DNA of 9,229 nucleotides from Verrucomicrobiota bacterium. Its GTDB lineage: Bacteria; Verrucomicrobiota; Verrucomicrobiia; Chthoniobacterales; UBA10450. Below, piece by piece: positions 1 through 5,839 of the stretch. The stretch covers positions 1 to 9,229 of the forward strand of contig QHOQ01000179.1 in assembly GCA_003219355.1 (NCBI GenBank). The letters run 5' to 3'. The translations under genes and the position numbers were made by a program. The notes beneath the pieces are model-generated. The model saw only the letters and a program-made list of their open reading frames with translations, was not told the DNA's origin and ran no database searches. Each line of letters starts with the position of its first letter. Positions within the stretch are counted from its first letter, which is position 1.

Positions 1-1049
1 AGTCGCTCATCGACCGCGCTCTGGCGCTGGCTCCGAATTCGCCGGAAGCGCACTTTGCACTCGGGTTATTCTTCTATTATGGTCATCGCCAATACGAGAA
101 CGCGCTGACGGAGTTTAACCGCACGCTGGAGTTACAGCCGAACGATGCTTTGGCCCGAGCATATTGCGCGTCGGTTTACCGCCGCCGCGGTGAATGGGAG
201 CGCTCGCTGGCCGATTATCAACGAGCGCAGGAGCTCGATCCGCGGGACACCATAATCGCGATGAATATCGGAAATACTTATCTGGCGTTGCGTCTGTGGG
301 AGGATGCGGAGCGTGCCGAATTGCGAGCTCTCGCCATCGATCCGCACAACGCGCAGGCAGCGCTTTTTGTTCTCAGCTCTCGCCTCAACGCGACGGGCGA
401 TGCAAGCTCGGCCCGGCGAGCTCTCGATGGTTTTCCAGAGGGCGCCAAAGTCAGCCCCACCAGCCGCCGCCGCGGTCTTGGCGATGTGGGAGCTATCATT
501 GGTATCTGGGTTTATCTTGACGTTATCGAAAGACACTTCACCGATGCTTTTCAAGCTTTCGAGAAGGACGTGGGCAACGACGATGCTGCGCATCTCGAGC
601 AGCTTGCTGGGCGCGTCGCCCTTCGCGTGCTGGCGGGACAGACTGAGGCAGCCAAATCAATGGGCGAAGAAGCGCTGCCATTACTCGAGTCGAGACTCCG
701 AGAGTGGCCGGATGACGCTTTCGCGCTGACGCGGTTATCTTGGGTTTACCTTGCCCTCGGGCGCAATGCCGATGCTCTGCGCTTTTCTAGACAGGCGGCG
801 GATTCAACGCCCATAGAAAAAGATGCTCTGGTTGGTCCATATTTTCAAAACGGGCTAGCGCAAATCGAGGCGCGTGCAGGCGCACCTGAGGAAGCTATTA
901 AGAGACTTCGACGTTTGCTCTCCATCCCATCGGGCGAGGCAGTTTCCATAGCTCGTTTGAAGATTGACCCAGTCTGGGATCCAATCCGTAACCGTCCGGA
1001 TTTCCAGCAGCTGCTCTCAGGTCCGGAGCAGATCGGACCTGGTAGGTAG
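1..1049 (+). CDS. TPR-repeat protein, C-terminal part (5' end outside window)
   Basis: The reading frame is open from base 3, the first full codon, to the TAG at 1047-1049. About 348 residues are visible and the start lies upstream of the window. The first ~115 residues form a run of tetratricopeptide repeats, seen as repeated A-L-x-L-x-P-N/D and E-L-D/Q-P-x-D helix boundaries about 34 residues apart. Further helical, TPR-like sequence follows. The C-terminus ends in a DPVWDPIRNRPDFQQLL box (bases 966-1016), a tail I associate with large bacterial proteins having an N-terminal membrane anchor, a TolB-like domain and a TPR array. The 3' gene of this window (7587 onward) is the 5' part of such a protein. 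The role is probably protein-protein scaffolding; substrate and partners cannot be told from sequence. The missing N-terminus could carry an anchor, a kinase or a cyclase domain. An internal TTG at 150 is not needed as a start. Confidence 0.85.
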   Translation, partial: SLIDRALALAPNSPEAHFALGLFFYYGHRQYENALTEFNRTLELQPNDALARAYCASVYRRRGEWERSLADYQRAQELDPRDTIIAMNIGNTYLALRLWEDAERAELRALAIDPHNAQAALFVLSSRLNATGDASSARRALDGFPEGAKVSPTSRRRGLGDVGAIIGIWVYLDVIERHFTDAFQAFEKDVGNDDAAHLEQLAGRVALRVLAGQTEAAKSMGEEALPLLESRLREWPDDAFALTRLSWVYLALGRNADALRFSRQAADSTPIEKDALVGPYFQNGLAQIEARAGAPEEAIKRLRRLLSIPSGEAVSIARLKIDPVWDPIRNRPDFQQLLSGPEQIGPGR

Positions 1050-1055
1050 CTCGCA

Positions 1056-1773
1056 ATAGACCTGCGTAATTTTTTCGCCGAGCTAAGGCGGCGCAACATT
1101 TACAGGGTTGCCGTCGCCTACGGCGTCGTGGCCCAGCTGCCCATTCCGGTCGCGACACTTCACCACTCTTTGAAATCGCCAGTGTCCTTGGCGCGTGTCA
1201 ATCACGTTGTCCGCTTCATCGTAAACGCGAATCACGGCATCATGTGAACGGCTGAAAAACTTAGCATAACCGTTTTAGCTTTCCTCACGCTTGCATAGTG
1301 TTTACGCTTCCAGCGTGACTGACGACGGCTCTGGCGGTGTCGCGCACGCGACGTTGCGTGAGTTTGCCAGCGGTCAAAAGCTGTTCCGAGGAACGTTACC
1401 GAATGATCCCCGTGTCTTCATGCTGACCGGCTTCATCACGCGTTGCCAAGGAGAATTCGAAGAGAGAGTGCGCGGTTTCGAGCGCGCCCTCGAACTGGAT
1501 CCGCGCATTCTCCGTACCCTGCAGCAGATCGCGCTCCACTACCAGTCTCTGCGCGCTATGCCGAGTCGGCCGCCATGTGGGATCACGCGCTGGCGATCAA
1601 GCCGGATGACGCAGACACCAAAGTAACCCGCGCTTTCCTCGAATTGGATTGGAAAGCTGACACACGGCCGTTGATCCCTCAGCTATGGCCAATCGAAACT
1701 GCTACCCTATTGGGACCCGCTTCGCCGCGATCCGCGCTTCGAAAAAATCGTTCAATCACTCGCTCCTAAATGA
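1056..1773 (+). pseudogene. Decayed TolB-like/TPR protein gene (fragments)
   Basis: Three pieces of one protein family lie in order but cannot make one protein. Piece 1 (about 1056-1139) reads IDLRNFFAELRRRNIYRVAV, then AYGVVAQL. This matches the N-terminus of the gene at 7587 (FFAELKRRNVYKVGVAY), but an ATA stands where ATG would be expected. Piece 2 starts near 1330 and reads TLPNDPRVFMLTGF and later RALELDPR, TPR-type sequence. It is in frame with base 1291 until about 1552-1556, where loss of one base moves it to the next frame (RYAESAAMWDHALAIKPDDA, ending DWKADTRPL near 1673). Piece 3 (1693-1773) returns to the first frame and gives YWDPLRRDPRFEKIVQSLAP, K and a TGA, the C-terminal tail typical of the family. 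The membrane and TolB-like section and most TPRs are missing. The gene begins six bases after the previous TPR gene, suggesting a former tandem pair. Confidence 0.8.
1160..1274 (-). pseudogene. Remnant of a small protein gene (SRSHDAVIRVYDEA... GDFKEW type)
   Basis: Read on the minus strand from 1274, after an in-frame TAA at 1275-1277, the sequence gives NGYAKFFSRSHDAVIRVYDE, then ADNVIDTRQ. Treating one G near 1187 as an insertion restores DTGDFKEW and a TGA at 1160-1162. I recall short hypothetical proteins in soil bacteria with an SRSHDAVIRVYD core and an ETHEHxGDFKEW end; their function is unknown to me. The frameshift and absence of a clear start make this a remnant. It lies exactly where the membrane and TolB-like section of the surrounding TPR pseudogene should be, so it may have arrived with the DNA that broke that gene. 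The family match is from memory and has not been searched. Confidence 0.55.
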
Positions 1774-1845
1774 GTGTTAATCTGCCAACCACGCCGGAGC
1801 CTTGGCGAAGGTGGGTCGCCTCCCTTGCGCCTAAATAAGCATCAC

Positions 1846-1863
1846 CGCGGATTACGCGGATAA
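1846..1863. repeat. Two-copy 9-base tandem repeat
   Basis: CGCGGATTA at 1846-1854 is followed directly by CGCGGATAA at 1855-1863, with one difference. Similar CGCGGATTA strings are, to my recollection, scattered between genes in verrucomicrobial genomes. No function is evident. Confidence 0.5.
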
Positions 1864-1893
1864 CACAGATACAGACGTGATTCAGAAGGAGTG

Positions 1894-1957
1894 GTAGGGC
1901 GCGACCGCCGGGCGTGCCGAATTGGGCGACCAGTTGTGGCGCGTCTGTGTCAGACGC
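1894..1957. repeat. Possible degenerate palindromic intergenic element with a hairpin
   Basis: The stretch starts GTAGGG and contains GCGT-CCGA-TT landmarks in the same order and nearly the same spacing as the better-preserved element at 5768-5832. It ends in a perfect 7-base-pair hairpin, GCGTCTG (1941-1947), loop TGT, CAGACGC (1951-1957). No T-run follows, so it is unlikely to be an intrinsic terminator. The relation to the other element is inferred by eye. Confidence 0.4.
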
Positions 1958-2119
1958 CGGCCAAGAACTCATCCCTTGCAATCCGCGGTTCTTAAGTCTT
2001 CCGCATTTTTCCGCGTAACACCCGGCTCGATTTCGCGCAGTACATCAGTGAACGGCCGGAAATGATTTCCCATGACGGGATGTCAAAGAAGGCCAAAACA
2101 AGAAAAGGAAATTAAAATC

Positions 2120-2560
2120 ATGAACAAACCGAACATTAACAAAAGATCACTGGTAATCATGTTGTGTGTGGTTGCCTTCTTCACGATGGGCTCGGTGCCC
2201 TCCGCGTCGGCTACCACGCCCACACCGGTTACCATCACTGCTGTATATGATTTTTCGACGTTTCCCGATGTAACGGGAACCTTTACTACGAGCGGGGCCC
2301 TTACAATTTCAGGGCCTTCTACAATGCACGTCGACCTTCTTAATAATGGTACGCCAGCTCAGCCAGCTCATTGCGTGGTTACGTTGATAGCACCAGATGG
2401 AGACATCATTATTCATCAGCAATGTGAATTTGCCACTTCTCCACCTAGGGGAAGATGGGAGATTGTAGCTGGCACAGGTGCTTATGCGAACCTTAACGGG
2501 AACGGGTCACTCACGATGCCGCCTAATACCGAAGCAATGACAGGGTTTATTTACCACTGA
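2120..2560 (+). CDS. Small secreted beta-rich protein of unknown function
   Basis: The predicted product is 146 residues. The ATG at 2120 is preferred over the in-frame ATG at 2072 because AAGGA lies ten bases upstream and because it places a classical signal peptide at the N-terminus: basic residues 1-9 (Lys3, Lys8, Arg9), a hydrophobic core at 10-24 (LVIMLCVVAFF) and a signal peptidase I site after Ala31 (SASA|TTPTP). The mature part is about 115 residues. It is rich in Thr, Ser, Gly and Pro, with alternating polar and hydrophobic strands, two cysteines (Cys85, Cys102) able to form a disulfide once exported, and a RWEIVAGTGAYANLNGNGSL segment near the end. That last pattern recalls small extracellular beta-barrel or DUF3224-like proteins, but I cannot assign a family. 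By eye it is less GC-rich than its neighbours. It has its own downstream hairpin and probably stands alone. Confidence 0.75.
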   Translation: MNKPNINKRSLVIMLCVVAFFTMGSVPSASATTPTPVTITAVYDFSTFPDVTGTFTTSGALTISGPSTMHVDLLNNGTPAQPAHCVVTLIAPDGDIIIHQQCEFATSPPRGRWEIVAGTGAYANLNGNGSLTMPPNTEAMTGFIYH

Positions 2561-2562
2561 TT

Positions 2563-2594
2563 GATCAGGCAAACGCCACCGCGATTGCCTGATC
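2563..2594 (+). terminator. Hairpin after the secreted-protein gene
   Basis: GATCAGGCAA (2563-2572) and TTGCCTGATC (2585-2594) form a perfect 10-base-pair stem with a 12-base loop, beginning two bases after the TGA stop. No U-tract follows, so it may stop transcription only weakly, or protect the 3' end of the mRNA. Confidence 0.55.
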
Positions 2595-2601
2595 CGCACG
2601 A

Positions 2602-2641
2602 GAGCCTCTTCGGTCGTCGCGAAGATACACCGGAGAGGCTC
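2602..2641. repeat. 13-base-pair hairpin
   Basis: GAGCCTCTTCGGT (2602-2614) pairs with ACCGGAGAGGCTC (2629-2641) over 13 positions, with one T-G wobble in RNA and a 14-base loop. It is the second of three stems in a row. A transcription-stopping or RNA-processing role is possible, but no T-run follows. Confidence 0.55.
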
Positions 2642-2664
2642 CTGGCATCGGTGAATGGACGGAT

Positions 2665-2683
2665 GCCCGCTACCTGCGCGGGC
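2665..2683. repeat. 6-base-pair GC-only hairpin
   Basis: GCCCGC (2665-2670) and GCGGGC (2678-2683) enclose a 7-base loop. It is the third consecutive stem between the secreted-protein gene and lat. Short GC stems arise by chance in DNA of this composition, so it is only suggestive. Confidence 0.35.
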
Positions 2684-2708
2684 GGTTGAGTTCAAGTCAT
2701 CCTTGCCC

Positions 2709-2740
2709 TGGTTGACCAACCATTTCGTCACGGCTAATCT
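2709..2740 (+). promoter_or_regulatory. Candidate lat promoter with operator-like dyad
   Basis: TTGACC (2712-2717) sits 17 bases before TAATCT (2735-2740), a fair -35 and a weak -10. A perfect dyad, TGGTTG-AC-CAACCA (2709-2722), overlaps the -35, where a repressor or activator could bind. Transcription would be expected to start at about the ATG of lat at 2746, giving a leaderless or nearly leaderless mRNA. This would fit the lack of any Shine-Dalgarno sequence before that ATG. All of this is inference from pattern. Confidence 0.35.
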
Positions 2741-2745
2741 CAACA

Positions 2746-4161
2746 ATGAGTACACCAACCGTGTCCGCCGCAGGACAGATTCGCCGTGGCGAACTCACGG
2801 AGGCAGCTTCATCTCGAAGCCGCACCACGAAGAGCGAAAAACAAAAAGCGTTAGCGCCGTCGAAAGTCCTCGAAACAATCGAGCAACATGTTTTGCTCGA
2901 CGGCTTCAAGGTCGTAATCGATCTCGACAAAAGTCGGGGCGCCTATTTACACAACGCTGTCTCTGGAAAACGGCTCATCGACCTCTACGGATTTTTCGGA
3001 TCGATGCCGATCGGATTCAATCATCCGTACTTTGATGATCCGGCAGTGCAGCGCGACCTTCTTCGCGCAGCGAAAGTCAAGATCGCTAACTCGGACGTTT
3101 ACTCGGAGGATTACGCGGAATTTGTCGAGACGTTCGAACGCGTGGTCGGTTTGCCGCCGCTGGAGCGTTATCTTTTCATCGAGGGCGGGGCGCTGGCAGT
3201 CGAGAACTGTTTGAAGGCGGCGATGGACTGGAAGGTGCGCAAGAACATGGCTGCGGGCCATGGCGAACGCGGCACGCAGATTCTGCATTTCCGTCGCGCC
3301 TTTCACGGGCGCAGCGGTTACACGATGAGCCTGACCAACACCGATCCGCGCAAAACGGATTTGTTTGCGAAATTCGATTGGCCGCGCGTTTCATGTCCGT
3401 GCATCGATTTTTCGTTGCCGGAATCGGAGCGTCAAGCGGATGTGATTGAGCGCGAAGCGAAAGCGGAGCGTGAGATCCGCGACTTCATCGATCAGCGCAA
3501 AATCGACATCTGCGCCATCATCATCGAGCCGATCCAGGGCGAAGGCGGCGACAATCATTTCCGCGGTGAGTGGCTGCAAACACTGCGAAAAATTTGCGAC
3601 GAAAACGACATCCTTCTCATCTTTGATGAGGTGCAGTGCGGCATGGGCGCGACGGGTCGCAACTGGTGCTGCGAACATTTCAACGTAGTGCCGGATCTGC
3701 TGGCGTTTGGAAAAAAGGCGCAGGTCTGCGGGGTGATGGCTGGGCCGCGTATCGATGAAGTGGAGGACAACGCGTTTCGCCTCTCCAGTCGGTTGAATTC
3801 TACCTGGGGCGGCAACTTCACCGACATGGTGCGCTCGACCCATTTTCTGCGCATTATCGAAGAGGAACGCCTGGTAGAGAACGCCGGGAAGGTTGGCGCA
3901 TATTTTTTGGATCAACTGCGCGATCTGCAAAAGGAAGAGCCGCAGATTTCCGCCGCGCGCGGACGCGGATTGTTTCTGGCCTTCGATCTCCCAGACGCAA
4001 AAACGCGTGAAGAATTTTGGAAGGGCTTTTTCGATCTCGGCGTGCTCACGCTGCGTTCCGGCGAGAATTCGATCCGTTTCCGTCCGCCGCTCGATCTGAC
4101 GGCGGAAGTCGTCGATGAAGCGATGGATTTGATGCGCAAATATTGCCGGCAACGGAAGTAA
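2746..4161 (+). CDS. lat: L-lysine 6-aminotransferase (lysine epsilon-aminotransferase)
   Basis: This 471-residue class III PLP-dependent aminotransferase moves the epsilon-amino group of L-lysine to 2-oxoglutarate, giving 2-aminoadipate 6-semialdehyde (cyclising to piperideine-6-carboxylate) and glutamate, in the cytoplasm. It follows my recollection of mycobacterial Lat (Rv3290c) along its length: SNSDVYS-type and FIEGGALAVENCLKAAMDWK segments, AFHGRSGYTMSLTNTDPRKT, EPIQGEGGDNHFR (261-273), FDEVQ (293-297; Asp294 for the PLP nitrogen), FGKKAQVCGVMAG with the likely Schiff-base Lys323, SRLNSTWGGN (348-357) and RFRPPL (444-449). Glu266 lies 57 residues before Lys323, the same spacing as the Glu243/Lys300 pair I recall for Rv3290c, where the glutamate helps select lysine. 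This argues against GABA or ornithine aminotransferase. The N-terminus carries ~20 extra Ser/Thr/Lys-rich residues. There is no Shine-Dalgarno before the ATG; a GTG at 2761 is an alternative start. amaB follows after 66 bases. Confidence 0.95.
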   Translation: MSTPTVSAAGQIRRGELTEAASSRSRTTKSEKQKALAPSKVLETIEQHVLLDGFKVVIDLDKSRGAYLHNAVSGKRLIDLYGFFGSMPIGFNHPYFDDPAVQRDLLRAAKVKIANSDVYSEDYAEFVETFERVVGLPPLERYLFIEGGALAVENCLKAAMDWKVRKNMAAGHGERGTQILHFRRAFHGRSGYTMSLTNTDPRKTDLFAKFDWPRVSCPCIDFSLPESERQADVIEREAKAEREIRDFIDQRKIDICAIIIEPIQGEGGDNHFRGEWLQTLRKICDENDILLIFDEVQCGMGATGRNWCCEHFNVVPDLLAFGKKAQVCGVMAGPRIDEVEDNAFRLSSRLNSTWGGNFTDMVRSTHFLRIIEEERLVENAGKVGAYFLDQLRDLQKEEPQISAARGRGLFLAFDLPDAKTREEFWKGFFDLGVLTLRSGENSIRFRPPLDLTAEVVDEAMDLMRKYCRQRK

Positions 4162-4162
4162 A

Positions 4163-4219
4163 GTAGCGCAAGCGTCCCGCTTGCATTTAGCAATTTCGCA
4201 AGCCGGAGGCTCGCGCTAC
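4163..4219. repeat. REPIN-like inverted repeat between lat and amaB
   Basis: Two 22-base arms (4163-4184 and 4198-4219) are reverse complements with three mismatches, separated by 13 bases. Each arm is itself a small hairpin: GCAAGCG-TCC-CGCTTGC (4168-4184, perfect) and GCAAGCC-GGA-GGCTCGC (4198-4214, one mismatch). Two inverted palindromic units make the architecture of a REPIN. It starts one base after the lat stop codon and ends eight bases before the amaB ATG. It contains the only purine-rich GGAGG (4205-4209) in the gap, 18 bases before that ATG, which is too far for normal use unless the RNA is folded. Confidence 0.75.
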
Positions 4220-4227
4220 ATTTCGAT

Positions 4228-5766
4228 ATGCAATCTGTTCTCGAGAGACTCGGGCTGGAGGACGAGAATTCCGGCGTCTTCTGTGGAGAATGGCGCGGAG
4301 GCGGCGCGAAGATCGACAAAATTTCGCCCATTGACGGGCAACGACTCGCGAGCGTGCTCTCGGCTTCCGGCGACGATTACAAGAAGACAATCGTGCGGGC
4401 GCAGGAAGCGTTTTTGAAATGGCGCACGACTCCGGGTCCCGTCCGCGGTGAAACTGTGCGCCGACTTGGCAACGCGTTACGCGAATCGAAACATGAGCTT
4501 GGCCAGCTCGTCACACTCGAGACCGGGAAAATCATCGCGGAAGGCGAGGGCGAAGTGCAGGAGATGATTGACATCTGTGATTTCGCGGTTGGTCAATCGC
4601 GCATGCTATACGGCCTGACGATCCAATCGGAGCGGCCGAGTCATCGGCTAATGGAGCAATGGCATCCGCTGGGCGTTGTTGCTGTGATCACCGCGTTCAA
4701 TTTTCCCGTAGCGGTTTGGTCGTGGAATGCCGCGCTCGCGGCAGTTTGCGGCGACGCCACCGTTTGGAAGCCATCGGAAAAAACGCCTCTTACCGCAATT
4801 GCGGTTACAAAAATCGCCGCACGCGTCTGCCAGGAAACAGGCGCAGACCCGGCGATTTTCACTTTGCTGATCGGCGATCGAAAGACGGTTGGCCAAAAAC
4901 TAGCGGACGACGCGCGGATCCCGTTAGTCTCCGCCACAGGCTCGGTAAATATGGGCTTGAACGTCGCGAAAACAGTGCACGGCCGCTTAGGCAGAACGAT
5001 CATGGAACTTGGGGGGAACAATGCGCTCATCGTCGCGCCCAGCGCCGACATCGACATGGCCACGCAATCGATCTTTTTCGGCGCGGTCGGCACAGCCGGG
5101 CAGCGGTGCACATCCACGCGGCGCGTGATCATGCACGAATCGGTTGCATCCAAGGTTCGACGCAAACTCTTGGCGGCATACAAATCGTTGGCAATTGGGA
5201 ATCCAGTCGATCGTAAGACCGTGATGGGCCCGCTCATCGACAAGAACGCTGTCGATCTTGTTCAGCATTCGATTCAGCGATTGAAAGATGAGGGCGGTGA
5301 AGTTCTTTACGGCGGGGAACGGCTCACCGTTCCCGGCGATTGCTACATGAAGCCGTGTCTGGCCACCGCAAAACCGGATTACGACATTGTGCAGCACGAA
5401 ACATTCGGGCCGCTGCTTTATTTGATGACCTATCGCGATTTTGATGAAGCGATCGCGATCCACAACGATGTCCCACAAGGTCTAACCTCGTCGATTTTCA
5501 CCAGCGACATGCGCGAAGCCGAGACATTCTTGAGTGCTGTCGGAAGCGATTGCGGGATCGCCAATGTGAACACCGGCACGAGCGGCGCCGAGATCGGCGG
5601 CGCATTTGGCGGCGAGAAAAATACGGGCGGCGGACGCGAGAGCGGGAGCGATTGCTGGAAGAGTTACATGCGCCGTCAGACGAATACGATTAATTTTTCG
5701 AGAGAGCTGCCGCTCGCACAGGGAATTCAGTTCGGGAGCGATGACGTCGGCAGCGCGAACGCGTAA
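4228..5766 (+). CDS. amaB: Alpha-aminoadipate semialdehyde dehydrogenase (ALDH7/antiquitin family)
   Basis: The 512-residue product would oxidise 2-aminoadipate 6-semialdehyde, made by the upstream Lat, to L-2-aminoadipate with NAD(P)+. It aligns with my recollection of human antiquitin (ALDH7A1) from near the start (LGLEDENSGVF) to the end (LPLAQGIQF). Visible family features are the oxyanion Asn158 in ITAFNFPVAVWSWN, WKPSEKTP (180-187) for the cofactor, TGSVNMG (237-243), the general base Glu260 in MELGGNNA, the nucleophile Cys294 in GTAGQRCTSTRR, ETFGP (391-395), and the ALDH7 signature SGAEIGGAFGGEKNTGGGRE from Ser452. Arg293, next to the cysteine, matches the arginine that binds the aminoadipate carboxylate in antiquitin. 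Length and motifs look complete. The ATG at 4228 is supported by the N-terminal match, although no well-placed Shine-Dalgarno exists. Co-transcription with lat is likely. Confidence 0.93.
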   Translation: MQSVLERLGLEDENSGVFCGEWRGGGAKIDKISPIDGQRLASVLSASGDDYKKTIVRAQEAFLKWRTTPGPVRGETVRRLGNALRESKHELGQLVTLETGKIIAEGEGEVQEMIDICDFAVGQSRMLYGLTIQSERPSHRLMEQWHPLGVVAVITAFNFPVAVWSWNAALAAVCGDATVWKPSEKTPLTAIAVTKIAARVCQETGADPAIFTLLIGDRKTVGQKLADDARIPLVSATGSVNMGLNVAKTVHGRLGRTIMELGGNNALIVAPSADIDMATQSIFFGAVGTAGQRCTSTRRVIMHESVASKVRRKLLAAYKSLAIGNPVDRKTVMGPLIDKNAVDLVQHSIQRLKDEGGEVLYGGERLTVPGDCYMKPCLATAKPDYDIVQHETFGPLLYLMTYRDFDEAIAIHNDVPQGLTSSIFTSDMREAETFLSAVGSDCGIANVNTGTSGAEIGGAFGGEKNTGGGRESGSDCWKSYMRRQTNTINFSRELPLAQGIQFGSDDVGSANA

Positions 5767-5767
5767 T

Positions 5768-5832
5768 TCTGTAGGGGGACGCTGTCAGCGTCCCGAGTTA
5801 TCGGATTGAGAAGCAAACTGCTCCCCTACAGA
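5768..5832. repeat. Palindromic element between convergent genes; possible bidirectional terminator
   Basis: An outer perfect inverted repeat, TCTGTAGGGG (5768-5777) with CCCCTACAGA (5823-5832), encloses a perfect 9-base-pair hairpin, GGGACGCTG-T-CAGCGTCCC (5776-5794). It fills the 73-base gap between the stop codons of amaB and the minus-strand MmgE/PrpD gene, so it could end transcription from both sides. A short T-run (GTTTT, 5837-5841) follows on the plus strand, next to the MmgE/PrpD stop codon. The nested structure and the similar stretch at 1894 suggest a dispersed repeat family put to use here. Confidence 0.6.
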
Positions 5833-5839
5833 GGATGTT

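Larger units (their letters stand above)
1774..2119. other. Non-coding spacer with weak repeats
   Basis: I find no convincing gene on either strand between the pseudogene stop and the start of the secreted-protein gene. The spacer holds a 9-base tandem repeat (1846-1863), a possible degenerate palindromic element (1894-1957), and an A-rich leader with AAGGA at 2105-2109, ten bases before the ATG at 2120. No clear -35/-10 pair stands out. Confidence 0.6.

Noticed and set aside
132..593. Minus-strand open frame of 153 codons in the first TPR gene
   Set aside because: The plus strand encodes regular TPR repeats across the same bases, and the antisense product has no recognisable features.
1291..1626. 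Intact small gene starting at ATG 1291
   Set aside because: Its first half is TPR sequence from the middle of a larger protein, and the end is out-of-frame nonsense after a one-base loss, so it is part of the pseudogene.
1766..1981. Minus-strand open frame of 71 codons
   Set aside because: It crosses the pseudogene tail and repeat-like spacer and has no recognisable protein features.
3391..4152. Long minus-strand open frame opposite lat (253 codons)
   Set aside because: It lies wholly within lat, whose translation shows conserved catalytic motifs throughout. The antisense frame shows no recognisable domain and is an effect of high-GC codon use.
2746..4161. GABA or ornithine aminotransferase identity
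   Set aside because: The GEGGD glutamate, FGKKAQVCGVMAG and SRLNSTWGGN segments match the lysine 6-aminotransferase branch, and the next gene oxidises its product.
4641..5243. Minus-strand open frame of 200 codons inside amaB
   Set aside because: It is a shadow of the aldehyde dehydrogenase frame, which carries the catalytic residues here.
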